NCBI RefSeq assembly: GCF_000737325.1
Contig: NZ_CP011125.1
Span: 6,386,001-6,450,000 of the forward strand
Length of the DNA: 64,000 bases
Source: Sandaracinus amylolyticus
GTDB lineage: Bacteria > Myxococcota_A > Polyangia > Polyangiales > Sandaracinaceae
Direction: 5' to 3'
A program made the translations under genes and the position numbers. The notes beneath the pieces were generated by a model, which did no database searches, had not been told where the DNA came from, and worked only from the letters and a program-made list of their open reading frames with translations. Below are positions 36,760 through 45,600 of the stretch, in pieces (the first letter of the stretch is position 1; every line of letters starts with the position of its first letter).

Positions 36760-38246
36760 CGATGGTCGTCGTCGTCGCGAGCGAGCCGCTTCTCCAGCTC
36801 GCGCACGTAGTCACGCCCGCTCGGCGACATGCTCGGCGTGCTCTTCTTCTTCGGCGCGCCGAGCAGCACGACGGGGCGCTGCTCTTCTTCGTGCTCGAGC
36901 TCCGCCGCGGTCAGCGGCACGACGCCCGGCGGAAGGTACGACGGGCGCGGCGGGCGCGTGCTCACCGGCTCGGTCGCGAGCAGATCCGCCAGGCCCATCG
37001 CCTCGGGCGTCGCGTCGTCGGCGCGACGCGGCGGCTCGGAGGGCGTCGTCACGCGATCGCCGTCGACGTCGTCGAGATCGATGTCCTCGTCGGCGACCTC
37101 GTGGCCGTCGAACGCGATCGGCGCGGGCGTGTCCTCGCCGTCGTCGAGCGCGCCGTCGTCGGCGTCGGGCGGCAGGCTGAGCAGCTGCAGATCCTCGAGC
37201 AGACCCTCGTCGTCGACGAGCTCCTGCACGTTCTCGCTCTCCGGCGGGGGCGCCGCGTCGATCTCCTGCGCGATGTCGTCGGGCGGCGTCGCGTCGGGGC
37301 GCACCAGCGCGAGATCCTCCTCGAGGATCGGCTCCGCCGGGATGACCTGCGAGACGTACCGCGCGACCGCGCGCGGACCGACCAGGAACCCGTTGCGCTG
37401 CGCGAGCTCCTCGAGCTTCCACGCGATGTGCGCCGCCGACGGAGTGCGCCGACCGCGATCACGCTGCAGCGCGCCGAGCACGATCTCCTCGAGGTCGTGC
37501 GGATACTCCGCGATGCGCGTCGAGGGCGGCGCGACGTCCTGCTCCACGACCTGCGTCATGATCTGCACGTCGCTGCCGCGGAAGAGACGCGAGCCCGTGG
37601 TCAGCTCGTAGAGGATCACGCCGAGCGCGAACACGTCGGCGCGCTTGTCGAGCGGCTTCGCGCGCACCTGCTCCGGCGCCATGTACGAGAACGTCCCGCG
37701 CACCGCGCCCGCCTCGGTGTCCTTGCGCGCCGTGGTCTGCGCGACCCCGAAGTCCATCAGCTTCACGACGCCGTCGCGCGTGAGCATCAGGTTCTGCGGC
37801 GTCACGTCGCGATGCACGATCCGCAGCGGACGGCGCGCGCGATCGGCGCGCTCGTGCGCGTGGTGCAGCGCTTCGCACGCCTGCATCACGATGCCGAGCG
37901 CGACCTGCATCGGCATCGTCTGCCCGGTCTTCGCGCCTTGCCTCCAGACGTCGGCGACGTTCCAGCCGTCGACGTACTCCATCGCGATGTACCAGTGCCC
38001 GTCGGCGAACCCGAGGTCGAACACCTGCGGGATGTTCGGGTGCGAGAGCGCGGCGAGCAGGCGCCCTTCGTCCTGGAACATGCGCAGCTGGCGCGGGTGC
38101 TCCGCGAGGTGCTTGAAGAGCCGCTTGATGACGACGTCGCGGAAGAACCCGCCCGCGCCCCACTGACGCGCGAGGAAGATCTCCGCCATCCCGCCGGCGG
38201 CGATCTTCCTCACGAGCTCGTAGCGTCCGAGTCGAGGCGCGCTCAT
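36756..38246 (-). CDS. eukaryote-like Ser/Thr protein kinase
   Basis: 496 aa. The kinase domain spans residues 8-285. Motifs: glycine loop I-A-A-G-G-M-A-E, catalytic Lys in V-V-I-K-R, H-R-D-V-T-P-Q-N, D-F-G, and A-P-E with G-T-F-S-Y-M. The C-terminal about 200 residues are acidic and disordered with D-D-x repeats and no transmembrane segment, so the kinase is cytoplasmic. It overlaps the sigma-54 activator gene by 4 nt (ATGA). The coupling suggests the activator is its target or partner, as in other myxobacterial kinase-activator pairs. Confidence 0.93.
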
Positions 38247-38360
38247 CCGATCACTCGCGGCCGGCCTTCGGGCGGCGTCAAGGACAACAAGGCAATCAAG
38301 GGCGGAATCCTGACCTATTCCCCTGCCCTCGCCCACGTATACTCCGACACCGTGCCGCAA

Positions 38361-40265
38361 ATGAAGTGGAAGCGTACGAGCGCCGTGACCGCGCTCTCGC
38401 TCGTCGCGCTCCTCGTGATCGCGTGCGATTCGGATGGACCCGGCTACGGCGCCGCGTGCGGCGAGTGTGCCGACGGTCTCGCGTGCGTCGGCGGCGCGAC
38501 CTTCCCAGGCGGCTATTGCTCGCGCATCTGCGAGGACGGGATGTGCGGCGAGGGCGCGATCTGCGCGACCGAGCTCGGCCCGCCGCTCTGCCTGCTCGCG
38601 TGCGACGCGCCCTCCGACTGCCGCGACGGCTACCAGTGCTGGCGCGGCGCCTGCCGCGCGACCTGCGACGTCGATCCGAGCACGTGCGGCGCGGGCGCGA
38701 CCTGCGTCGCCGGACGCTGCCAGGCGAACGGGTGCACCAGCGACCCCGACTGCGGCGCGGGCGGGCGCTGCGTCGACGGCGCGTGCGTCACCACGCCGCC
38801 CGACGACGCCGGCGGCGATCGTCCGCACGGCGCCGCGTGCGAGAGCGACGGCGAGTGCGCCTCGGGCCTGTGCTTGCCGCCCGAGCGCGGCGGCGTCTGC
38901 ACCGCGCCGTGCGAGTCGCTCTTCGACTGCATCGAGCGCGTCGAGATCGACGCGCTGTGCGCGCCCGTCGCGCGCGGCGGCGCGCTCGTCACCGCGTGCG
39001 TGCCCACGATGCCCGGCGGCGCGGATCCCGCACGCCCCTGCGCGAGCGACGACGACTGTCTCGCGCGCACCTGCGTCGACGGCCAGTGCACCGTCTCGTG
39101 CAGCGACGTGTCCGACTGCATCGACGGTCAGCGCTGCGGCGACGTCAGCTGGAGCGGCGCGACGTTCCAGGGCTGCGGCTACGCGCCCGGCACCGGCGTC
39201 ACGACGATCGATCTCGGCGAGCACGAGCTCGCGGCGGGCGCGGGCACGACCGATCTCGAGTTCGCGACCCCGCCCGACTCCGTGAGCGTGACGCTCGTCG
39301 CGCGCACGCTCTCGGGCGACTCGCTGCCGCTCGCGTTCTACGACGTCCACGATCCGCGCGAGACACAGATCTTCTCGTTCGACGAGATCGCGGAGCTGCG
39401 CGACACGCCCGATCGCTGGCTCCCGATCGACACCGAAGAGGCGATCGCGATGCTGGTCCCGAACGCGACGCGCGAGCGCCTGCCCTACGTGCCGGGCGCG
39501 CATCGCGTCCGCGTGATCACGATGCAGCGCACGGAGGGCGACACCGGACGCGCGCGGGTGCAGGTCAGCGCGCTCGTGCGGCGCGCGCCGGGCGGAACGG
39601 TCTCGTCGGGCACGCTGGATCTCGACGTGTTCCTCGTCGGCGTCGGGGTGACCGCGTCGCAGGCGGGATCCAATGCGCGGGTGCAGAACGCCCTCTCGCG
39701 CTTCCGCAGCGTGATGTCGCGCGCGTCGATCACGGTGGGCAACGTCGCGTACCACGACGTCTCGAGCGCCGACGCGACGCGCTACCAGATCATCGACTCG
39801 CGCGAGGGATCGAGCAGCGAGCTCGCGGGGCTCTTCCGGCTGAGCGCGTCGCGCAGCGGACAGCGCGTCTCGATCTTCTTCGTGCGGTCCATCGGCGGCG
39901 GAGGCGGCACGCTCGGCATCGCGGGCGGCATCCCCGGCCCGCCCGGCGTGCACGGCACGATGCACAGCGGCGTGGTCGTGTCGTTCGACTCCGGCGTCGT
40001 CGGCGACGGAACGCTTGCGGGCCACATCATGGCGCACGAGGTCGGGCACTTCCTCGGCCTCTTCCACACGACCGAGCAAGCGCGCCCGTGCACCGGCGAG
40101 CCGACGTCCGACTGCGCGCCCTTCGGCGCGACCGACGTGATCGGCGACACGCGCTACGGCGACATGACGAACCTGATGCACTGGTCGGTCGTCGGCGACG
40201 GGAGCAACGATCGGCTCACGCCGGGTCAGGCGTTCGTCCTGCAGCGCAGCGCGCTCGTCCGCTGA
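38361..40265 (+). CDS. Cys-rich lipoprotein metalloprotease (metzincin type)
   Basis: 634 aa from the ATG at 38361 (a GTG at 38352 is in frame). Lipobox L-V-I-A-C (Cys22). Residues 25-275 are a Cys-rich stalk of repeated C-x3-C-D-x-G modules. About 280-425 is a beta-sandwich. The C-terminal catalytic domain has H-E-V-G-H-F-L-G-L-F-H (from His559), the full HExxHxxGxxH zinc site, with a Met-turn N-L-M-H-W (Met606), giving a metzincin most like pappalysins. It is presumably tethered to the outer membrane and acts outside. It is divergent from the kinase operon. Confidence 0.9.
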   Translation: MKWKRTSAVTALSLVALLVIACDSDGPGYGAACGECADGLACVGGATFPGGYCSRICEDGMCGEGAICATELGPPLCLLACDAPSDCRDGYQCWRGACRATCDVDPSTCGAGATCVAGRCQANGCTSDPDCGAGGRCVDGACVTTPPDDAGGDRPHGAACESDGECASGLCLPPERGGVCTAPCESLFDCIERVEIDALCAPVARGGALVTACVPTMPGGADPARPCASDDDCLARTCVDGQCTVSCSDVSDCIDGQRCGDVSWSGATFQGCGYAPGTGVTTIDLGEHELAAGAGTTDLEFATPPDSVSVTLVARTLSGDSLPLAFYDVHDPRETQIFSFDEIAELRDTPDRWLPIDTEEAIAMLVPNATRERLPYVPGAHRVRVITMQRTEGDTGRARVQVSALVRRAPGGTVSSGTLDLDVFLVGVGVTASQAGSNARVQNALSRFRSVMSRASITVGNVAYHDVSSADATRYQIIDSREGSSSELAGLFRLSASRSGQRVSIFFVRSIGGGGGTLGIAGGIPGPPGVHGTMHSGVVVSFDSGVVGDGTLAGHIMAHEVGHFLGLFHTTEQARPCTGEPTSDCAPFGATDVIGDTRYGDMTNLMHWSVVGDGSNDRLTPGQAFVLQRSALVR

Positions 40266-40289
40266 CGCGCGCCTGCTAGCTTCGCTCGC

Positions 40290-41168
40290 GTGAGCAGCGA
40301 CTCGTCACCGTCGGAGCTCGAGGGTCCGGTCCTCGGAGGAAAGGTCGTCGTCGTCACCGGCGGAGGCCGCGGCATCGGGCGTGCGATCGCCCTGGCGTGT
40401 GCAGCCGAAGGCGCGAAGGTGCTCGTCAACGATCTCGGCTGCGACCTCGTCGGTGAGGGCGTGGACCCCACCGTCGCCGACGCGGTCGTCGCGGAGATCC
40501 GCGGGGCGGGCGGCACCGCGATCGCCGACGCGCACGACGTCTCCGCGCCCGGCGCCGCGAGCGCGATCGTCGATCGCGCCGTCAGCGAGCTCGGCCGCCT
40601 CGACGCGCTGATCTCCTGCGCGGGGATCGTCGCCGATCGATCGGTGCTGAAGACCGACGACGCGCTGCTCTCTCGCGTGCTCGACGTGCACGTGAAGGGC
40701 TCGTTCGCGCTCGTGCGCGCGGCGGGCCAGGTGATGGTCGACCGCAAGGAGGGCGGCGCGATCGTGCTCTGCACGGGACCGTCGGCGTTCTTCGGCGCGC
40801 GAGGTCAGTCCGCGATCGGCGCCGCTTCGGCGGCGGTCGTCGCGCTCACCCGCTCCGCCGCGCTCGAGCTGCGCAAGCATCGCGTGCGCGTGAACGCGCT
40901 CGCGCCCACGGCGCGCACCCGGCAGACCGAGGAGCTCCCGACCTTCCAGGGGATCCAGGAGGGGTCCATGAGCCCCGGTCACGTCGCCCCGCTCGCGGTC
41001 TTCCTGTCCTCGTCGCTGGCCGAGGACGTCCACGGCGAGGTGCTCGGGATCGCGGGCGCTCGCGCCTATGCCTTTCGCGCGCGAGAGACGACTGGATCTT
41101 TCAGCGATGGAAGACCTCTTTCCGTTCGTGAACTGCGAGACGTGTGGCGAGACATCACGCGTGCGTGA
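40290..41168 (+). CDS. SDR-family protein lacking the catalytic Tyr/Lys
   Basis: 292 aa from the GTG at 40290. The Rossmann motif T-G-G-G-R-G-I-G and C-A-G are intact, as is N-A-L-A-P. The usual Y-x-x-x-K is replaced: where G-Q-x-x-Y-x-A-A-K is expected, the sequence reads G-Q-S-A-I-G-A-A-S-A. Closest in style to 3-oxoacyl-ACP reductase/peroxisomal MFE-type dehydrogenases (V-N-D-L-G, then G-x-G-V-D-P). It probably binds NAD(P) but may not catalyse; a sensor or structural role is possible. Confidence 0.85.
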   Translation: MSSDSSPSELEGPVLGGKVVVVTGGGRGIGRAIALACAAEGAKVLVNDLGCDLVGEGVDPTVADAVVAEIRGAGGTAIADAHDVSAPGAASAIVDRAVSELGRLDALISCAGIVADRSVLKTDDALLSRVLDVHVKGSFALVRAAGQVMVDRKEGGAIVLCTGPSAFFGARGQSAIGAASAAVVALTRSAALELRKHRVRVNALAPTARTRQTEELPTFQGIQEGSMSPGHVAPLAVFLSSSLAEDVHGEVLGIAGARAYAFRARETTGSFSDGRPLSVRELRDVWRDITRA

Positions 41169-41209
41169 GCGACCGGGCGGAAACGCGTCGGAAGCAGTTG
41201 GCTAGACAC

Positions 41210-41225
41210 TGGCACCTGCGTTGCT
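41210..41225 (+). promoter_or_regulatory. sigma-54 (-24/-12) promoter
   Basis: tggcac-ctgcg-ttgct matches the TGGCAC-N5-TTGCW consensus at every specified base, with the required 10-bp GG-to-GC spacing. It lies in an intergenic region about 108 bp upstream of the 54-aa protein gene on the same strand, with predicted transcription start near 41237. A sigma-54 activator is encoded 4.5 kb away. Confidence 0.85.
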
Positions 41226-41333
41226 ATCATCGCTCGTCAGGTGCTCTGTGCGAGGCGGGCAGCCGGCTTGCGGAGAACGCCGTTCCCCTCGATCGGGAGG
41301 CCCAGCCCTCCCCGGGAAGGAAGGAGCTGGCCG

Positions 41334-41498
41334 ATGTTGCCCCCCTACATCATCGAGCAGATCCGCAGGCGCGAGCAGGAGGAGGCGCAGGAAGCGCCGG
41401 TGATCCAGCTCCCGCTCCCCGAGCCTCGTCGTCGTCGAGAGCAGAAGCCCGCGACGGAGGAATCGGACCGAGGCGTGATCATCATCGACCTCGCCTGA
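41334..41498 (+). CDS. small conserved Myxococcota protein (54 aa)
   Basis: 54 aa from the ATG at 41334; aaggaagga at 41318-41326 is a strong ribosome binding site. Ordered ends (M-L-P-P-Y-I-I-E-Q-I-R-R-R-E-Q-E and G-V-I-I-I-D-L) flank a Pro/Arg-rich middle. I recall near-identical termini in other myxobacterial small proteins; function unknown. It has its own sigma-54 promoter and downstream terminator, so it is a monocistronic, regulated unit. Confidence 0.85.
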   Translation: MLPPYIIEQIRRREQEEAQEAPVIQLPLPEPRRRREQKPATEESDRGVIIIDLA

Positions 41499-41547
41499 TA
41501 GCGACATTCGGATCGTGGTGAGCATTCCTGCTCACCCGCGATTCCTG

Positions 41548-41590
41548 GAACGGCGGCGCGACCGAGAGGTCTCGCCGCCGTTCTCGTTTT
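41548..41590 (+). terminator. rho-independent terminator after the small protein
   Basis: Arms gaacggcggcg (41548-41558) and cgccgccgttc (41573-41583), 11 bp perfect, are followed by tcgtttt. This is the only clear stem plus T-run terminator in the window. It is 50 bp after the small protein stop. A smaller stem (tgagca-ttcc-tgctca, 41519-41534) precedes it. Confidence 0.88.
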
Positions 41591-41720
41591 CTGCACCGTC
41601 CGGCTCCGCAGCCGGAACGCTCCGGGCGCCGAGCCGGAACGCGCGCGGCGCCCGCGTCCCGCACCGGACGTCGACCGCGACCCGGACCACGACCCCGTTC
41701 TTCGCTATTCTCCGCGCGCG

Positions 41721-42965
41721 GTGTCGTCGCGTCCTCGTCATCTCCTCGTCGCGCTGCTCGCGCTCGCGCTCGTCGCGATCGCCGCGCGCGCCGGAGCGCA
41801 GGACGAGGACTTCTCGCCCGAGAGCGACGCATGGAACGGCCTCGGGCGCTTCGCCGCCATCGCGCGCGAGCGCGGGGTCACCCTCGAGATCCCCGCGCGC
41901 CTCGACGTCGGCACGCTCCAGCCCGCCGACGCGCTCATCGTCGTCTCACCGAACGACGAGCTCCCCGCCGCGAGCCTCACCGACTTCATGCGCGCCGGCG
42001 GGCGCGTCGCGCTGGGTGACGACTTCGGGCGCGGCGACACGCTGCTGCGCACGTTCCGCATCGGACGCGGCCGTCCGAACCGCGCCGACGCGCTGCGCCT
42101 CCGCGGCAACGACGAGCTGCTCGTCGCGCGGCCCAGCGCCGGTCATCCGCTGACCGAAGGCGTCAGCGCGCTCGTCACGAACCACCCGATGGTCGTCTAC
42201 CACCCCGAGCTCGAGCCGATCTTCTCGTTCGGCGAGCGCGACGCCGTGGTCCTCGCGGGCGCGGTCGGGGCGGGCCGCCTCGTCGCCATCGGGGATCCCA
42301 GCGTGCTCATCGCCAACATGCTCGAGCTGCGCGGCAACCAGCGCTTCGCGGAGAACCTCGTCGACTATCTCGACGGCGGGCGCGGCGGACGCCTCTTCTT
42401 GATCACACCGGGCGCGGTGATGGTCGGGCGCTACGGCGAGCCGGGCGCCGATCGTCCGCTCCACGACGTGCGCGCCATGCTCGAGCGGCTCGCCGACGTC
42501 GAGCTGCCCGAGACCGCGCTGCGCATCGCGGCCGCCGCGATCGCCGGCATCTTGATGGTGCTCGCCGCGGGCGTGCTCCCTCGGAGCTCACCCTACGTCG
42601 GTGCCGCGATGTTCGCGCGCCCGAGCGTCCCGGGCGGCTTCGCGGGGCGCATCGAGTGGTTCTCGCAGCGACCTGCGAACCTCGGCGACCCTGCGATGGT
42701 CTACAAGCTCGAGCTCGAGATCGAGCTGCACCGGCGCCTCGGACTGATCGCGCCGGTGTCGATCGACGACGTCGCGAACCGGATGAAGGCCAGAGGGATG
42801 CGATCGACCGACGTGGAGAGCGCACGCAGGCTGCTCGGCGAGCTCGCCGAGCTGCGCGAGGAGTGGGAGCGCGGTACGCGTGGGGACGCGCTGCCCGAGG
42901 CGCGCTTCCGGAAGATCCTGGCGTCCGGCGAGGCGCTGCTCGAGAAGGTGCGGAACCTGGGATGA
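41721..42965 (+). CDS. DUF4350 domain membrane protein
   Basis: 414 aa from the GTG at 41721 with a signal peptide/transmembrane segment (A-L-L-A-L-A-L-V). Residues 35-230 are a DUF4350/GATase-like fold (D-A-L-I-V-V-S-P, G-G-R-V-A-L-G-D-D-F-G, A-I-G-D-P-S-V-L). A transmembrane segment lies near 270-290. The cytoplasmic tail has R-R-L-L-G-E-L-A. DUF4350 proteins occur with MoxR and DUF58 genes; here MoxR follows 30 bp later. Confidence 0.87.
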   Translation: MSSRPRHLLVALLALALVAIAARAGAQDEDFSPESDAWNGLGRFAAIARERGVTLEIPARLDVGTLQPADALIVVSPNDELPAASLTDFMRAGGRVALGDDFGRGDTLLRTFRIGRGRPNRADALRLRGNDELLVARPSAGHPLTEGVSALVTNHPMVVYHPELEPIFSFGERDAVVLAGAVGAGRLVAIGDPSVLIANMLELRGNQRFAENLVDYLDGGRGGRLFLITPGAVMVGRYGEPGADRPLHDVRAMLERLADVELPETALRIAAAAIAGILMVLAAGVLPRSSPYVGAAMFARPSVPGGFAGRIEWFSQRPANLGDPAMVYKLELEIELHRRLGLIAPVSIDDVANRMKARGMRSTDVESARRLLGELAELREEWERGTRGDALPEARFRKILASGEALLEKVRNLG

Positions 42966-42995
42966 AGCCCCGTGCTCGCTGGAGACACTGACAAG

Positions 42996-43955
42996 ATGAG
43001 CGCGCCGATCGAGCCTCGTACGCTCGCCCACGTCGCGGAGCGCGCCCACGCCGTCGTCGACGAGGTGCAGCGCGTGTACGTCGGTCCGCGCACCGTGCCC
43101 GAGCTCTTGCTCATCACGTTGCTCGCCAAGGGCCACGCGCTGCTCGAGGGCGTGCCCGGCGTCGCGAAGACGACGCTGTGCAAGGCGTTCGCGTCGACGC
43201 TCGGCGCGGGCTTCCGGCGGATCCAATTCACGCCGGATCTCCTGCCCGCCGACATCACCGGCACGTACGTCTTCTCGCCGCGCGAAGGAACGTTCCAGCT
43301 CCGCGAGGGCCCGATCTTCACGAACGTCCTCCTGGGCGACGAGATCAACCGCGCGCCCGCGAAGACCCAGAGCGCGCTCCTCGAGGCGATGCAGGAGCAC
43401 CAAGCGACGATCGAGGGCGACACGCGCCCGCTGCCGACGCCGTTCATCGTGCTCGCCACGCAGAACCCGGTGGAGCAGGCCGGCACGTACCCGCTGCCCG
43501 AGGCGCAGATCGATCGCTTCCTCGTGCGGCTGCTGATCGGCTATCCGAGCGCGCGCGACGAGCGCGGCATCCTCCGCCGCTTCCTCGAGGGCTCGCCGCA
43601 GCCGCAGCAGGTGCTCGCGCCCGAGCAGATCCTCGCGATGCAGCAGATGGTCGGCCAGGTGCACGTCGAGGAGGAGATCCTCGACTACGTCGTCCGCCTC
43701 TCGACCGCGACGCGTCAACAGGCGCGCGTCTTCCTCGGCGCCTCGCCGCGCGCGTCGCTCGCGCTGGTGCAGGCGGCGCGCGCGAGGGCGCTGATCCAGG
43801 GGCGCCCGTTCGTCATCCCCGACGACATCAAGGCGCTCGCGGTGCCGGTGCTCGCGCATCGCCTCGTGCTCACGCCCGAGGCCGAGATGGAAGGCACGCA
43901 GCGCGAGGCGCTCATCCAGAAGGCGCTCGAGCAGACGCCGCACCGCTCGGCCTGA
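42996..43955 (+). CDS. MoxR-family AAA+ ATPase
   Basis: 319 aa from the ATG at 42996. Walker A is G-V-P-G-V-A-K-T-T; Walker B is L-L-G-D-E-I-N-R-A-P-A-K-T-Q-S-A-L-L-E-A-M-Q-E, both diagnostic. Sensor 1 is A-T-Q-N-P-V-E. MoxR ATPases act as chaperones or activators with vWA/DUF58 partners. The expected DUF58 gene is displaced to 49310. The last 12 codons are partly duplicated at 44861-44885. Confidence 0.95.
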   Translation: MSAPIEPRTLAHVAERAHAVVDEVQRVYVGPRTVPELLLITLLAKGHALLEGVPGVAKTTLCKAFASTLGAGFRRIQFTPDLLPADITGTYVFSPREGTFQLREGPIFTNVLLGDEINRAPAKTQSALLEAMQEHQATIEGDTRPLPTPFIVLATQNPVEQAGTYPLPEAQIDRFLVRLLIGYPSARDERGILRRFLEGSPQPQQVLAPEQILAMQQMVGQVHVEEEILDYVVRLSTATRQQARVFLGASPRASLALVQAARARALIQGRPFVIPDDIKALAVPVLAHRLVLTPEAEMEGTQREALIQKALEQTPHRSA

Positions 43956-44057
43956 GCGCAGACGCGCGTGATGCGATGTGCGCGGCTCGCGCCCTCGCGT
44001 GAGCGAGCGCCGAATCGCCGCGTGCTCGGACGCGCCCGCGGAGTACCCTCGCGCGCC

Positions 44058-44858
44058 ATGACGGCCCCCCGTTCCCTTCGCCCAGCTCTCCTCGTCCTTG
44101 GTGCCGCGCTCCTCGCGATCGCGACCGCGCTCGTTGCACCGACCGGCGCGCTCGCGCAGACGACGCCCCCCGACGTCGTGCGACTCCGCGACGGCAGCTT
44201 CCTCCGCGGCACGATCGTCGAGCGCACCCCCGAGCGCGTCGTCGTGATGCTCCCCACCGGCGAGACCCGGACGTACGCGGCCGCCGAGGTCGAGTCCGCG
44301 GGGCCGGCGGAGATGATGCTCGCCACGCCCGTCGCGCCGCCGCCGGTCGTCGCGCTGCCAGCCGCGCCGATCGGTCCGCCGATGGCGCGGCTGCGCGTCA
44401 CCACCGACGACGAAGAGCTCTCGCTCCACCAGCTCACCGGCAGCGCCACCGTCGCGGTGTGGACCGGGCGCGGCACGGGCACGGCGCGGATCGATCAATA
44501 CGCCGTCATCTGCAACGCCCCCTGCGACACCGAGATCCCCGCGGGCACGTACCAGCTCGGGATCGCGCACGGCACCGGCGACGCGCAGCGCTCCGGACGG
44601 CCGATCGACCTTCGCGGCGACGTGGACCTCTTCCTCGAGTACGAGGACCGGACGGGCATCCGTGTGGCGGGCTGGATGGTGTTCATCGGCGGGATGATCG
44701 GCGGCACGCTGCTGATGACCTTGCCGGTGCTCACCGGCTCGTACGGCGACAACACCGGATACCTGATCGGCGGTGGTGTCCTCGCGGGCGTGAGCATGGC
44801 GGTCGGTTTCCCGCTCATCTTCATGAACAACCACGCCGAAGCCGTCGTGCGGTTCTGA
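44058..44858 (+). CDS. exported protein with V-R-L-R-D-G-x-x-L-R-G motif (paralogue A)
   Basis: 266 aa from the ATG at 44058; signal peptide to L-A-Q. Mature N-terminus D-V-V-R-L-R-D-G-S-F-L-R-G-T-I-V-E, then V-V-V-M-L-P-T-G-E-T-R. A PEGA-like beta block (C-D-T-E-I-P-A-G-T-Y-Q-L-G-I) follows at about 155-170. Two transmembrane helices lie near 205-260. Family not recognised. Homologous in N-terminus and layout to 46997-48061 and in C-terminus to 44946-45554. Confidence 0.8.
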   Translation: MTAPRSLRPALLVLGAALLAIATALVAPTGALAQTTPPDVVRLRDGSFLRGTIVERTPERVVVMLPTGETRTYAAAEVESAGPAEMMLATPVAPPPVVALPAAPIGPPMARLRVTTDDEELSLHQLTGSATVAVWTGRGTGTARIDQYAVICNAPCDTEIPAGTYQLGIAHGTGDAQRSGRPIDLRGDVDLFLEYEDRTGIRVAGWMVFIGGMIGGTLLMTLPVLTGSYGDNTGYLIGGGVLAGVSMAVGFPLIFMNNHAEAVVRF

Positions 44859-44860
44859 TG

Positions 44861-44885
44861 CAGAAGGCGCACCGCTCGGCCTGAG
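44861..44885 (+). repeat. duplicated moxR 3'-end scar
   Basis: cagaaggcgcaccgctcgg plus cctgag repeats the end of moxR (43917-43956) with an internal 14-15-nt gap. The following sequence to the next ATG also resembles the moxR-paralogue A spacer (gagtacgctcccgcgctcatg against gagtaccctcgcgcgccatg). It marks the junction of a tandem duplication. Confidence 0.85.
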
Positions 44886-44945
44886 GCGCGTCCCCGGATC
44901 GCGGCATCGCGCGCGAGCCCCGACTGCGAGTACGCTCCCGCGCTC

Positions 44946-45554
44946 ATGGGGGGCAAGGCGGTCGCGACGTGCGTCGTGATCGCCGCGATCGTCACGATCG
45001 CGGCGGCGGAGCGCGCGTCGGCGCAGGAGGCACGCGCGCTCGGTGTGCCGGTCGCGCCGATCGCCATGATCGGCGAGGTCGCGCCGGGTGTCGCGCGGAC
45101 GCGCGTGCACGTCACGTCGAGCGAGCGCGGGCTCGTGCTCTATCGCGTCACGCGCGACGTGCGCGCGTGGGAGCCGCCGGAGGACGGAGACTTCGAGCGC
45201 GTGTGCGACGCGCCGTGCGACATCGACGTCGCGCCGGGCGCGCACCGGCTCACGCTCGGGCGCGGCGAGGACCCACCCGATCCGTCGTACCGCGCGCTCG
45301 ACATCGCGCAGCCGGCCGAGCTCGAGCTGCGCTACGACGATCGCCGCGACGTGCGCACCGCCGGATGGATCACGCTGGGCGTGGGGCTCGATGCCGGCAG
45401 CCTGGTGCTCGCGGGCGCGATGATGGCGGGCCAGGACGAGGCGCTCGCGACGAGCCTCGTCGTCACGGGCACGATCGTGATGAGCGTCGGCGTGCTCGTC
45501 GGGTTGTCGCTGGCGTGCCTGGGCGACGCGTCGGACCTGCGCGTTCGCTTCTGA
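44946..45554 (+). CDS. exported membrane protein (paralogue B of 44058 family)
   Basis: 202 aa with a signal peptide (A-S-A-Q-E). It lacks the R-L-R-D-G block, but keeps the beta module with C-D-A-P-C-D-I-D-V-A-P-G-A-H-R-L-T-L-G (PEGA-like, about 85-105) and two C-terminal transmembrane helices, ending R-V-R-F like the neighbours (V-V-R-F, V-E-V-R-F). It was probably produced by the duplication marked at 44861. Role unknown. Confidence 0.8.
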   Translation: MGGKAVATCVVIAAIVTIAAAERASAQEARALGVPVAPIAMIGEVAPGVARTRVHVTSSERGLVLYRVTRDVRAWEPPEDGDFERVCDAPCDIDVAPGAHRLTLGRGEDPPDPSYRALDIAQPAELELRYDDRRDVRTAGWITLGVGLDAGSLVLAGAMMAGQDEALATSLVVTGTIVMSVGVLVGLSLACLGDASDLRVRF

Positions 45555-45600
45555 GCGGCGCGATCGCGATCGACTGCGCCGGTGCCGGCGAGCCGCGCAA

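Noticed and set aside
38247-40181. Long minus-strand extension upstream of the kinase
   Set aside because: The kinase starts at 38246; the upstream part is the shadow of the metalloprotease gene, low complexity and motif-free.
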